Assembly (NCBI GenBank): GCA_963995525.1 | Contig: OZ023214.1 | Location: 45,791,987 to 45,855,986, forward strand | Direction: 5' to 3' | DNA: 64,000 bases | Origin: Escarpia spicata | Taxonomy: Eukaryota; Annelida; Polychaeta; Sabellida; Siboglinidae | Part shown: positions 1 to 26,464 of the stretch, in pieces | Layout of the letters: every line of letters begins with the position of its first letter | How positions within the stretch are numbered: the stretch's first letter is position 1 | Program-made: the position numbers and the translations under genes | The notes under the pieces: generated by a model | Databases searched by the model: none | What the model saw: only the letters and a program-made list of their open reading frames with translations | Told to the model about the DNA's origin: nothing

Positions 1-1150
1 TGTTGGAAAAATCATATACATAAAATAGCTAACATAATCTCACAGACTATTGGGATTTTTAATAAATAAAAACACATTCTAACTTGCAACATTTTACTCA
101 AAATGTATAATGTTTAAATGTTATCTCATCTCAACTATTCAATACTAGCATGGGGATGCCAAACAAATCATTTACAAAAACTTGAGAAGAAATATCTTAG
201 ATCTATAACGTCTTCTAAATATAATGCATATATCAACTCCAACAATTAAAATTCTATTTTAAACTTGTAAATAAAAAAATACCAGAATACTTTAATACTA
301 GGCCCATTGTACATAATTCAAACATTCATAAATATCATAACAGAAACAGTAATAATATCTACATAAACTGAGTAAATCATAATTTTGCAACTAACTGCAT
401 TATACATTCAATTATTCACACTGTTAACAATGTACCATCTGAACTCAGAAATAAGATTTATACCCATTCTCTCCAAAGCTTTTCAATATACTGTAAAAAA
501 CACTTCTTAAGGAAATATGAAATTAATTTTTTATTCCAAATTGTTATATTTGTACTAACTGAAAATAAGATAAACCTTCCAACAGTTCGTGAACTTTGTA
601 CATTGTTTAGTTATGACTATACAGAACGAATCACCATTACACTGTATTTTACACTGTTAGTATCTTTTTTTAACATTTTAGGGTTAAGTATTTGTATTTT
701 TTAATTAAGATCAGTAGGGCTATTAAACAGTTACTTAGTATTAATTGGTATTATTGGCTAACTGTTTAGATGTTTTTTAAATAAATAGTTTAATAGCGTT
801 TATCTATTGAATAAATGTCAGTTTTAATTTAACATTAGTGTAATTTATATATTATTATTCTAATGTATTATTTTGCTTGTTTGATGTTAGTTAGTGTTAG
901 TTGGTGAGTAGGTTAGTTAGTTAGTTATTGTTAAACACTGCAAATTAATGCTTAGTACTTATAAGGTCATATTTAATACAATTATTGTTATATTATAACT
1001 TTGTATTAAAATTATACATTTAACAACAGATTAATGTTTGCGGCATGCATAATACCTTAATGAGAGTCTCCCTGACCATACATTTCGATACATTTATTTG
1101 CTGTATATAATATGTATTTTATGGTCAAATAAATTATTCTGATTGCGATT
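1..1150 (+). mobile_element. 3' end of a non-LTR retrotransposon (Jockey/CR1-like LINE)
   Basis: Translating the plus strand in shifting frames gives typical LINE C-terminal text: LSHLNYSILAWGC near 120-165, then VNNVPSELRNKIYTHSLQ near 425-480, followed by SFSIYCKKHFLRKYE. Stops and frameshifts interrupt it, so the copy is dead. The 3' part (about 560-1150) is AT-rich and non-coding and ends in AATAAA-containing sequence near 1125-1140, as LINE tails often do. The element enters from beyond the left edge. It lies in the intron that follows the kinase exon at 1528-1627. The clade assignment is inference. Confidence 0.6.
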
Positions 1151-1527
1151 ATTAAACAAAGCACAACAGGGAAAGTTTCCATAAAGAAAGCAATCATACC
1201 TAAGCTCATGCTTAAAGAAAACTGATTTTGGTGCATGAGACATGCCAGTGAAAGTTTACAAACATTAAACCAATGTTGACAAACACAAAATTAAACACAC
1301 AGTTGATTAATTATTACATAAACTGACCATACCACGTGCAAAAGAAAAATCTCATGCAGTAACCCAAGTTTGGAGTATAATTACCTGAGATATGAGGCAG
1401 ACATTACTGTAATTAAAAAGAAAATGGGAGCATGAAATAAAAATCAAAGATCAACAATTTATTATTGAGTATAAAATGATACAGATAGAGCACATATTTC
1501 AATGTACTAGATATGTGTTTTACTTAC

Positions 1528-16006
<14,479 letters not shown>

Positions 16007-16097
16007 CTGAAAATATGAAATATAGGGTACTTTTGTAGTTCATGCATGCACCTAAAAAAAATCATGAAAATGGTCACCTAGTCGCCAAATTTCACAT

Positions 16098-16445
16098 CAT
16101 ATATCTACTAGCATTTGAGATGAAATGTTACAGAAAAGTCCTAAGAGTGCCATGGATAACAATGCAGAGATCCTTAAAAAATTAAAGAACTGCCAACTAG
16201 TGAATAGAATAAAAGGACTACAATTTTGTTATTTTGGCCACATCAAAAGACACAATTCCTTAGAGAAAGCAGTCCTAGAAGGCAAAGTGGAGGGAAAGAG
16301 AGGAAGGGGAAGACCAAGAAGAAGATGGGAGCAGGACATCAGCGACTGGTTGGAAGACGACATCATGAGAGCAGGGAGATGAACGGCAGACAGTGGGATC
16401 ATTTGGGCAGCTACGTCTCGCAGAGATATGCTGAACTGAAGAAGA
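16098..16445 (+). mobile_element. LINE C-terminal fragment
   Basis: Reads FEMKCYRKVLRVPW, then KGLQFCYFGHIKRHNSLEKA, VLEGKVEGKRGRGRPRRRW and EQDISDWLEDD. After a frame change it reads QWDHLGSYVSQRYAEL. This is the well-known C-terminal tail of endonuclease/reverse-transcriptase LINEs often annotated as craniofacial development protein 2-like. At least one frameshift is present. Confidence 0.8.
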
Positions 16446-19065
16446 TATCTACCATTCATAACCACTTGTCCCATGATCAAAAAGTAAAGCTTACTATCTT
16501 AAATCGATCGTCTTTACATGCAGACATTAGTTTCACAGAAGACTCCATTAAACCGCAAAGGTTTACCAAATGTAGGAGAATCTCAAATTTGGGGACTGGG
16601 GGCCTTCAACTTTGATAAGTCATGATCCCCTCAAAAGTTGGTGATATATGTATTAATATAAAATGAAAACAGCATTTGCATGTTGATATTTTAAATGCAC
16701 TTTTTCAGAGTAGCCAGCCCAACTGAAAAAGTTGACAGTCTTGGGCCTCTGCACTGGCATTAAATTCAAGCCATTATATTTTGTGGGAAGGAAGTTTAAT
16801 ATAATACTATAGGTAGCCTATATATCCCTAAATGTTGCTATCTTAAATGAAGTCCAATTATTTGATGACATCGCTGTATGCATTTTGTAGCCACTTCTTC
16901 TTGGAAATGCGGGACTGATTAAAAGTGAAATTATTTTAAGAAATTATAAAATTGACAAAAACGACCGAAACTTCACTGCCAGCCAGGCCTCGAAGTTAAC
17001 ATTCTGAGTAAGGAGCACTGTGCTCCTAAAATAAAATAATTAGGAGCAAAACATATTTCTAGGAGCATACCTGCTTTGACTAATTAAAATACAAAACTAA
17101 ATGTGTTGTGGGATTTTAGTAAGCTCAGTTTTATATCAACACTACGTATAGGGTTCTGAATTATCATCTCTGCTATTAATACAACATTTTGTTTGTAATA
17201 AATTCCAAATACAGTTATGTAATTTCACCTAGCCATGCATTCTACCTGATAATTTTGTTGATATTTACAACCATAACAATTATTTAAGCGAGTTAAATTA
17301 TACACATTTATTTGGACTGTATGTATTTCCATATACAGTAGTATTAACACATATGTGACATGGTCACTAGATAGGTGTTTTAGTTCAGATGACCACCAAC
17401 AGGATAATTTAGAGAACATAGTTTATTAATTCTTCTCTTCTCTGGGAGGGCCTAACTGCTGGTCAGTGGGCCAGGAATATGTGGTTTTGTAAGTTTCAAA
17501 CTATGTTTTAGACATTATGAAGCAATACTTTCAATTTATAATGATATCATGAAGTGGGGTAGAGAATTGTGCATCCTTAATTGTAGACATATTTACATGT
17601 TTAGCTATACATTTTGTTTAATAGTGATAAATGGAGACTGAACTGTGGACTTCAGGGAGGAATATCGTAATGAGCTTTGGAGAAGGGGACAACAAGTAGT
17701 GGGTTGTATGGGATAGAAAGTCTGTTTTAATCATGGTTAGTCTTACTAAATCTAGTTTGTATTAGTAGTGGTATCATGACATTGCATATACATATATTCT
17801 ATTGGTATTGTGCATGTGGTGAGATCAGTTTACAACCTGAATTGATAAGCCAACACTAGGTGGCCCACTCTCCATCTTGTGATGTTATCTTGATTAATCA
17901 CCATGGGCTAGACAGTGTCTCAGACTTGTCAACAAAGCTGGAATGCTAGGTCCAGTCTCACAGTCCGGCTCATGTCATTGCTGAGTGTTCACCAAGTAAT
18001 ACCTGTATGGTTGTATTTTGGACAGATTGCTGCAAGTCCTGGCCCACTCCTGATTGTGGCCAGTCGTCTTTCTTTTAGTCTTATATCTTTTCGTTTTTCT
18101 GCCACACTGACTTTCATATTGATTTTCAGTCTTTTCTTTAATTGTCTTTTCTTTGGTTTTCGTATTTCCTTTACGTAATTTTTGGTCGTATAAGATTAAC
18201 TTGAATGTGGAATTTAATTTGGTTAAAAAAATCAGTTAGTGTTGTTAATGATCAGTTAGAGTGAGGAATGTTTTGTATCATTTTAATAGCTAAACTGTAA
18301 TAAAAGCATTTTAATTTGTTAACTTGCTTTGCAGTGGCCATCCATTATTTAGGCTTACGTTTACCACCTGCAGCCTACAAATGGAACACTCTCTCCTTTA
18401 TGTTATAACATTAACAGGCTTTATATGGAATTTTGCATAGGCACAAGTTATGTCACTGTATAAACTTTAAACACACAAAAAACTGGTTAGCTGCTATAGT
18501 TGCCCCTTCCTGTAACTGAATGTCCAAGTACAGGGGTGCATGTATAGGACTTTGCACGTATAGTCTTAGGCAAAAAGTCATCATTCGTTTGCTACAATTT
18601 ATTAATATTTTGCTGCCCTAGCCGGTAAGCAGGGACAAAGAAAGAGGTTAAATGTTATCATGCACAATTTGTTTGATGGCTCAAATGATCAGTTTCCTGG
18701 CATGACATTAATCAATTAATTAAATGCCAAGTCGCACACTGCGACTAAAGCAATTGATCTAGTCGTAGGCATAAGATTATACTCGCAAATGCAATTAAGC
18801 AGCCCTATAAAAAAGTGCTCAGATCTGTCATTTCCTACTTAGTCTTAGCCTTAGCCTTAGGTGAGTGGTGGTCGCAAAGTTGACAAAGTAGGCCACATCA
18901 ACATGACTTACATATTTTGTCAATTTAGAACGCGAATCTTAAGTGGTCGTTACAGACTTTCACCATCTTGATTTTGACTCTGCATATACATCTTGAGCTT
19001 CGACTTGACTAGTCTCGAGTGAGCCTCTCCGACACGATCGACAATATACATCATTGTATATATAA
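16446..19065. other. Intergenic or 5' region of the kinase gene
   Basis: No exon, tRNA or clear repeat was recognised. The kinase start exon may be here. A plus-strand frame at 17915-18178 has a hydrophobic C-terminal run but no recognisable domain, and lies in sequence without flanking splice signals that I could support. Confidence 0.35.
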
Positions 19066-19200
19066 AGGTCTGCCAACTTCGGAGTTTCGAAATCCGGGAG
19101 ATTCGAAATAGTTCTTGAGTCTGAACGGGAGATTTTGTACTTTCACATAAAATCCGGGAGACTCCAGGAAAATCAAGAAAGGTTGGCAGGTCACCCAGGT
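19066..19200. mobile_element. Possible small MITE
   Basis: CTGCCAAC near the left and its complement GTTGGCAG near the right enclose about 125 bp. ATCCGGGAGA-type text occurs three times inside. The short terminal match and missing target duplication make this tentative. Confidence 0.3.
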
Positions 19201-19999
19201 ATATTACTGGTAGTGACTAATATAGTCACAGTGTCGAGTTATTCACAATCATAGCCTATAATTATAGCCTATATATTACTATTTATGCTAAATGCAGTCA
19301 TGTGTACACAACATGTACGATCTAGTCTTGATTATTACATTATTATTTACAGCTGCGGTTAATTAAACCCTTTAATTGACCAGGTTGTCTACTCACGTCT
19401 TTGTGACATTGCTGTAATTGTTAAAACTGCTGACAGTGACAAGCGTTATAAAGCTAGGCCGGGGTCTAGGGCTACGTCATTGGGGGAAATCCCAGTCAAG
19501 GAAATTGCCGATGATTTTTACTTGTATAACCACGTTAGGTGGTTATATAGTTAAAACATCCTTGCAAATTATTTAGACGCATTATTGCAAATAAACAGTG
19601 AATAATTTTAAATATATTCCGAGTTAAACTGTTTCTAGTTCAATCGGAATTTTGTTGCGAAAAAGTTTCGTTTTCCAAGCTGTCTGTCTACCTCCACTAG
19701 ACTCCCACAGGTGGCAGCACGCTTACGATAACATGCTGCCACCTTTCGGTGATATGTTCATCATAATTGTAACTGCACTAATCCTATGCATGTAGGCATC
19801 TACAAGATACAAGAAGCTTTATTTAACGTCGGTTTTTTTATATAATTTACAACATTAGCTAATTTGAGCTATTTTCCGACAAACAATAGTAAAACAACAA
19901 GACATAAAACATTAAAAAAGATAAAACGATAAATAATTATAAAAGAATTAAAATGTACAAGATCATAGGAAGACATGCAGATTATCTGCAGGCAGAACA
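19201..19999. other. Non-coding stretch with a hairpin
   Basis: Positions 19709-19719 (AGGTGGCAGCA) and 19734-19744 (TGCTGCCACCT) form an 11-bp perfect stem with a 14-nt loop. Otherwise nothing was recognised. Confidence 0.5.
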
Positions 20000-20389
20000 C
20001 TTGCACGCTGGACCATCCCAGTTCCGTAACAGTCTGCGGAACTCGCCATAATTTCGCTTTTTCGAAGAGAAAGGTAAAGAAGCGCAAACAACAGCAGAAT
20101 GGAATGACTCAAACACGCTGTATAGGATTGTGAGAGAGCTAACTAGCGCGAAAAGCAATTCCAACATACCAATAGAATACAAAGATGGCAGAGTGCTTTT
20201 AACAAGCCACAAGGTCGATCGAACACATCCGATAAATACTAAATCAACCAACACTAACCAACACCGACCACACTCTTCGACTTCGCACAACAAACACAAA
20301 AGAGCTCGATGTCACCACCGATGACATCACCAGGGCAGGAATTTCCATCGATAGCCTCAAGAACAACAAGGCAGCGGGCCTCGTGCTGA
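20000..20389 (+). mobile_element. LINE fragment, RT N-terminal part
   Basis: Plus-strand text LYRIVRELTSAKSNSNIP, YKDGRVLLTSHKVD and, in another frame, DDITRAGISIDSLKNNKAAG matches the region just before the RT palm in non-LTR elements. It is cut off at KNNKAAG, where a LINE in the opposite orientation begins. Confidence 0.6.
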
Positions 20390-22260
20390 ACAATTGTAGG
20401 GTGGCAGAACAATCCTGCTGCAAAATGTGAATGTGGGTGTCGGGATTTGAGTGAGCATAATACAGGATGTTATCATCAGCATAATTGTTGAGAGAGGACC
20501 TATCTGGGATGTGAAAGATATCAGTAATGAAGATATTGAAAAGAAGAGGGCCCATAATAGAGCCTTGTGGTACACCCTTGATGATTTCAGCCCAGTCACA
20601 GTAGTGGGATCCCAACTTAACTCGTTGTTTCCTGTTACAGAGGTAATTACTGACAAGAGCACATGCTTTGTCCGTATGCTCGCAGTTTCTTCAATAACAG
20701 GTCGTGAGGGAGGCAGTCGAAAGCCTTTGACAGGTCCATGAGTATGGCTGCAGCATACTCATGGTTGTCCAGTGCCTTCCGCCAATCATCCACCAATCTC
20801 AACAGAGTCAAGTGACCTCCCATGCCCGGTCTGAAAGCGCCAAGGAAAGGGTTGAATATATTCTCAAAATATGCACTTAGTTGAAGGTTGATAGTTTTTT
20901 CAAGAAGTTTATAAATAAACGGGAGGATGATAATCGGTCTGTAATTTTGATTGTCTAGATGGTCCTTTTGCACGTATACCGGGACAACTTGCGCTTCTTT
21001 CAGTCTATTTGGAAATGTTGAGGTAGCAAAACAGAAGTTTATGAGTTTTGATATGGGTTCCGAAATTGTACTGCTACAAGACTTTATTATGTTGTCAGGG
21101 ATGCCGTCAACTCCAGTACATTTTCTGAAGCTTGATTTAGAAATGAAAGTGTGTACACTCTCGGGGTTGATGGGACTGGAATCGAAAGAGTTGGGAGAAT
21201 GAATGTTCTCGCCTATTATTTGAATGCTGGGATGATTTGCTATTATCTTCCGGGGTGAGTTTGGTTCCTATGTCTCGAGCGACATTTACATAAAAATCAT
21301 TCAGAATACTTGCGGCAGAAGTCTGGTCTGAAATGATTTTATCGTTTTCCGACAGGATGATCATGTGGTCTCTTAGGAGTCCCTTGTTTGACAGGAATGG
21401 TTTTACTGTGGGTCAGAAGTCTTTTAGACTTGGGCCCACCTGCACACCTTTCAAAGTTTGTATGGATTGACATTTGAGTTTGGTAGTAAGATTCCTCTGC
21501 TTGCGGTAGGATTCCCTGTTGGCTGGTGAACGCCATTCTTGGTATTTGTTGAAAAGCATTGCCTTTTTAAAGGCTGTTTTGCGAAGGTTTGAGTTAATAA
21601 ATGGAGTTTGTTTTGTTTTGACAGATTTTAATTTCATTGGGGCATGCTCGTCTAAAACACCCGTGCGGAGGGTTTCATGAGCCCGATAGATGTCCTCCAT
21701 GTCATCAAATTCATGCGCAACATGAAACGGGATGACACCCACCGCCTCGCCGAAACCTCCTCATCAAAGTTGTTGTAACTGCGACATTTGATTTTACGTT
21801 TTTGGGGGAGTAGCCGAACCCTTAATGACAGCTGAGATAAGGTTGTGCCAGTCACTAATGCCGCATGTGAGATTTGTGGTGTTAAACAGAAGGGACGGTC
21901 TATTTGTTAGGATAACATCCAAAATCGATGTGGGTGCGTTCTTCATAAAACATGTTGGCTTCTTGATAAAATTACTAAATGGAATATGTCACAGAACGTT
22001 TGCAAAGGCTGAGATTTGTTTGGTTGGCAGACGTCATAAGTTAAATCTCCGACAACAATAATATTGTCGAAGTGTATATGCAATTTGTCTATACCAGAAG
22101 TAAAATCGTCAATGAAAGTAGAGCTCAGCATTGAAGGTGGCCGGTAGGCACAAACAATCGCCCGTTTTCTGCCACATACCGCTGTTTTTATACAAGATGC
22201 AACCACCGCGATCAGTCCAATCTTTTCAAAAAGACTTATAACTGGAGACCTCAAACTGAG
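20390..22260 (-). mobile_element. Decayed CR1/Jockey-like LINE with endonuclease and RT
   Basis: From right to left on the minus strand: endonuclease text at 22250-21980 (RAIVCAYRPPS, then NIIVVGDLTYD); a linker at 21740-21410; RT text at 20973-20650 (QNYRPIIILPFIYKLLEK, then AAILMDLSKAFDCLPHDLLL); and IIKGVPQGSIMGPLLFNIF with the catalytic NNYADDN near 20600-20450. Frameshifts and stops separate these blocks, so it is inactive. The 3' end is missing beyond the YADD region. Confidence 0.8.
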
Positions 22261-22381
22261 CCTGAGCCGTTACTGAAGTTACGGCGGCGTGGCAGCGAAA
22301 CATTTTCACCAGCATCCCTCTCGTCTTTCGATGTAGTGATCCGATAGCGCGACAGCATAGTCGTGCTGAACTGTAGTAAAT

Positions 22382-23118
22382 TGAAAACACTACCCATCGA
22401 AAACACTACGGTAGTGTTTTCAGCGTATTCCAGCAATTACCCTAACCGCGACCATAACTGACTCCAATCAAAACTAATAATAATAATCTTAACCCTAATG
22501 AATAATGACATTTCACATTAACTATTTATTCCTGCCGTCTAATTGGTTCTAACGATTACCCTAACCCCAACCATAGCTAACAATAATAGCCTTAACATAA
22601 TTAATAAGAACATTTGACACTAATTATTTATTCCCATCGGCAGTTTGGTTATAACGACTATGCTATTTATAACCCTAACTCACTATATGATTGTCTCTAA
22701 CCTTAATGATAATCTTAATCCTAATAGACAATTATTTATTCCAGTCGAATGATTATCACACTGACTATTTCTTCCCGCCGTCTGACTGGTTCCAACGATT
22801 ACATTATGACTAACTCTAACCCCTACGCCAACTAACTCAAACCATAATTAATTATAATAATGGCATTAAATATAATTAATATTTTTTGTCATTTCATATT
22901 AACCATTTATATCCGTTGCCTAATTGACTCCCAAAGATTACGAACTTGACCATAGTGTACAGGATGATTTCCAGAGGTGACTGATGTAAAGAATAGTCAA
23001 ATATAGGTACTGACGGTAGTGTTTTTGAAATTGGGTAGTGCACTCAAAATACCACGGTAGTGTTTTAAAAGGACGCTCAGAACACTACCGTAGAGTTCTC
23101 AGCGGGGTAGTGTTTTCA
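22382..23118. mobile_element. MITE with internal tandem repeats
   Basis: Ends are inverted repeats of about 45 bp starting TGAAAACACTACCC. The left one contains a palindrome GAAAACACTACGGTAGTGTT. The interior is four to five diverged tandem units of about 100-140 bp, each beginning GATTAC and ending near ATTTATTCC-GCCGTC, at about 22436, 22554, 22655, 22797 and 22936. No coding capacity. Element edges are approximate and no target duplication was identified. Confidence 0.65.
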
Positions 23119-23589
23119 GTGTGCTACACAGGCACCCAGTATGAATTTGGTTCGGCCGCCAGTGGAGGCTTTTGTTGCTTCTCCCCCATGTCAACCCTCT
23201 GGACCAGCCCCTGTTTGCAGTGTCTTACCTTCATCAAGAAACAAGAAATGTGCTCAAAATTGGGTTGAACTGAAGAGTGTTTGTCTGGGCTAGATTTTGC
23301 CTGTGACATTGTAGTCTCGCTCACGGCGTCTAGGCAACCCAGTCAAACCATAGGCATGTCCCTATATACATATGCACGTGTCCCCCTAGATCTTTGGAAT
23401 TTGGCCGCCCTATGCCAGACCCGCCTATGCCAGACCCTTTTTCAATGTACCCCCGTTACGTGTCCCTTGTGAACGTCGTCGCGAAAAATAATGTTTAACA
23501 GCACCCCCAGACCCCCAGATCCCTAGCCCCCAGACCCCTAGCCCCCCAGACCCTCCACCCCCGTCTTCCGATGTCATGCTCAAACCAAC

Positions 23590-23706
23590 CAATATTAATT
23601 TGCTTCGGCCACCAGTGGAGGTTTTTTGGCAAACCTGAAGGGGTGTAATTGGAGGTTTTTGTCCCCCCCCCCCCCCGTAGACTACCCTCTCTGGAACCGC
23701 CCCTAG
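23590..23706. mobile_element. hAT-like element end
   Basis: TTCGGCCACCAGTGGAGGTT followed by a C-run, GTAGACTACCCTCTCTGGAA and CCGCCCCTAG. A similar motif occurs at 25275-25346 and a weaker one at 23145-23215. The outer GGGGCGG-TCCAG text recalls hAT termini; no transposase was found. Confidence 0.4.
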
Positions 23707-23745
23707 CTGCTAATGACGTTATCATAATAACAACACATTTGATTT

Positions 23746-24284
23746 AATATAGCACCAGATCCAATTTTGTTCATGGCGCTTTACAACATGCAAAACGAAT
23801 ACAGTTTTATAAAATTGCTAAATAAACACACATTCTCTACAAATAGTATAGAAGCTACTTTAAATAAAACATATGTATCTTGTCTAATGAACATATTATA
23901 TAATAATCATATTTAATACATATTTACATATATAAGTAAATTTTTTTTAATGCATAAATACGTTTGAAATGTTTCTAACATATTAACTAATATTAGTAAA
24001 ATAGCAATAAATACAGTCATTTAATACAAAATATACTAAAATAATAATTTTAATTAGAGTTCAATAGGGCTAACAGTACGTGGAAATAAGCCAATGTAAA
24101 TACATATCACCAAACTAAATAATAAATGTATAAGTCGTTACACAATATTATTATAATAAATAAACATATGAATAGGTTAATACAGAATAAGAGAACTACA
24201 TTAATGCAGGAACTTTCATGTTGGACTAGAAAGAGAGTTGAAAAATGAGTCTTTAGACGTGCTTTGAAAGCAGAGAGACATTCC
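23746..24284. other. AT-rich non-coding stretch
   Basis: Begins with GCACCAGATCCAATTTTG and GGCGCTTTACAACATG, resembling a SINE tail, then about 480 bp of AT-rich sequence with no recognised feature. Confidence 0.35.
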
Positions 24285-24372
24285 CGCCCTCTCTATGGGG
24301 CCAGGTAGTGTAGTGTTTAGACTACCACTCTCAGTCGGGAAAACACCGGCCGGTTCACGTCCTTGTGCTGCC
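24285..24372 (+). mobile_element. tRNA-like SINE head
   Basis: GGTAGTGTAGTGTTTAGACT (A-box-like) and CCGGTTCACGTCC (B-box-like) at tRNA spacing. Differs from the SINE family at 8245 and 50360. The downstream body is not clearly delimited. Confidence 0.45.
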
Positions 24373-24524
24373 TTTTCGAAGTAATAGTAGTAGACCAGAT
24401 CGCATAAACTTCAGAACTTTTACAGTGTAAATGTTCCGATGGTCGTGGACGTAACGGGAACATATGAGTTCCTGCAGTATTGCGAGTTGCCAGTCACCGA
24501 GCCCGTCTTTTAGCAAGAAATCTT

Positions 24525-24810
24525 TATAATTCTATAGATTTCTCTATAGAATTATATAGTAATCTATAGAATTGCATAGTATTATATATAATTCTATACA
24601 ATGTATACTATAAGAAATATGGCAGAATTTGTATAAAATATTCTGTATAATTCTATACGAATACTATTGAATTCTATAGAAAATTTATGGCCACTTTACT
24701 TTCTATAGAATTCTATAGAATATTCATTAGTATTCTATAGAATATTGCGTAAAACCCCATGTCGTATTTCCTATAGCATGTATCCCATAGAATTCTATAG
24801 ATTTATTTGG
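24525..24810. repeat. Array of TCTATAGAATT palindromic motifs
   Basis: TTCTATAGAATTCTATAG-type self-complementary words recur about 15 times with variable spacing. AT-rich simple-sequence region without coding signal. Confidence 0.7.
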
Positions 24811-24997
24811 CTACGGGCTCAGCCAACCCCGCTACGATAATCGTACGTCAACAACTTCAGCTGTTCCCTTCATCTTCCGGTGTACGTGCTGCTACTAGCA
24901 GCTGCAGGTGGCCTGGAGAGTGCGCCACAGAGCGGTTCCAACAAGCACACAGCATGTCGGTCTGCATGGCCATGACCGCCGGCGCATGCTACAGACA

Positions 24998-25000
<3 letters not shown>

Positions 25001-25056
<56 letters not shown>

Positions 25057-25092
25057 GCGCGATCACACACCGTCACACACACACACACACGC
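25001..25092. repeat. (ACGC)n and (AC)n microsatellite
   Basis: About 14 ACGC units followed by an interrupted AC run. Part of this flank (GACGGCTAAAGAAGTAAACA) recurs after the CA repeat at 32865-32890, so the microsatellite and its flank are a shared repeat. Confidence 0.9.
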
Positions 25093-25274
25093 AATCCTAG
25101 GTGTGTCAGACGGCTAAAGAAGTAAACAGAAGACCACCGTACCAGTGAACGTGGTAAAGAGTGTCCTCATGCCTTAGGACGCGGGAAATACATGTCATGC
25201 GTATTCTGCACGATGGCTATGCGACATGATACCCGGCAGCTGAAGTTGCGGCACAGCAGCGAAAAATTGTCTAC

Positions 25275-25346
25275 ACCATTTGGTTCGGCCGCAATTGGGG
25301 GTTTATGTGCCCCCCTAGTCTACCCTCTCTGGATCCGCCACTGGAT
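25275..25346. mobile_element. hAT-like element end, second copy
   Basis: TTGGTTCGGCCGCAATTGGG, a C-run, CTAGTCTACCCTCTCTGGAT and CCGCCACTGG. Related to 23590-23706. No partner end or transposase nearby. Confidence 0.4.
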
Positions 25347-26197
25347 AGGATTATTATTAGGTTAAGTGTACTTATAATTATTGGCGAGAGTGCATCCGGT
25401 TAGTCGATGTCGAGATGACAACACCGATAGATGTGGATTTGGACTTGGCAATGCTTTGTCAGTCTATGTCTATTGTGTGTCGTGATACATTATTCATATT
25501 GTTATTGCACGAAGTCTTCACAATATGTTTGGGCTATTGTTCTGTCGCAATAACGTAACTAGACCGCATCTGGTCACTGGTCATACAAGAGAGTGGACGT
25601 ATTTATTGCGCGCGGCACAATGTAGGAAGACAAATAGTAATTACATTAATCTGCCTAACATGGTCCAATAAAGTGTAGCGGTGCGGTTGGGTGGTTTCAT
25701 GACAAAGCCACGCACGTCAACGTTATTAGTTGACGTTAGTAATTTGACGACAACAAAGTTTATATCTATGAATATGGTTCTGCATAGTCAGAGAAATGTT
25801 ATGACAATCACGAATTAGGTGAATTATCGCGCATGTTTTCAGTATCGTGTGGACGTGACGTTGTGGAATTGTGCTCTGGTGTATATTTGTGTAAGAATAG
25901 TTTTCGCCAAGTAATTGCAGCGTAGCTGAAAGCTCCCGAAAGCAGTAGAGATGTTGCTAGATTGAATAGGTATGTGCAAATTGCTTTGGTCAATTCTAAG
26001 GACTAGACACCGCGTTACACAAGAACTTACCTTTATATGTGCTGCTTTGTTACTAGAAACAACAAAAACAGTGAAGCATTCCGGAATTGGCGCTAAGATA
26101 TATTACATTCTACCAGATGACCAATTTCAAAAGACGAACCTGGCACGTAACTAATGGTCGAACGTCACCTTGCAGCGACCTATCACAGACCGACAAA

Positions 26198-26205
26198 TGA
26201 CGTCA
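26198..26205. promoter_or_regulatory. CRE/ATF-type palindrome upstream of the YWTD gene
   Basis: A perfect TGACGTCA lies about 140 bp before the proposed start codon at 26344. Such sites bind CREB/ATF factors in animals. The transcription start is not known, so function is only suggested. Confidence 0.25.
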
Positions 26206-26343
26206 CTGCTCATTACATCATAAGGTGGACGGAACCATAAGGTCAATCGATTGACGTACTGCATATGCATTCAGTCATTTCGCTACGTCAGGTGTTTTTC
26301 TGTGAGACTTCTCGAACGTGAGCGTCGAAACTCACGAGCGAGA

Positions 26344-26464
26344 ATGCCGGTTCGCTGTTCAACCAGACCGACCCGCCCTCCACCTCGCCCGCCGTCCTGG
26401 CCACTGCTTCGAACTCTGCTACTGACTACCGTCTGCCTTTGGATCGGCGCGACAAGGGCAAAAG
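26344..26464 (+). CDS. YWTD gene 1 exon 1: signal peptide
   Basis: 121 bp ending in phase 1 with donor GGTAAAT. Basic, Pro-rich start, then hydrophobic LLRTLLLTTVCLWIGATRA, a good signal peptide. The paralogue's first exon at 52837-52945 has the same layout ([17 protein letters not shown]). Confidence 0.75.

Noticed and set aside
17915..18178. Hydrophobic 87-residue frame as a membrane protein
   Set aside because: Its hydrophobicity comes from T-rich sequence; no conserved motif or splice sites.
24807..25117. His-Ala-Arg-Thr frames
   Set aside because: Artefact of the ACGC microsatellite.
26198..26205. Strong promoter claim from the TGACGTCA site
   Set aside because: An 8-bp palindrome is weak evidence and similar sites occur in spacer DNA (for example near 38508); kept only as a low-confidence feature.
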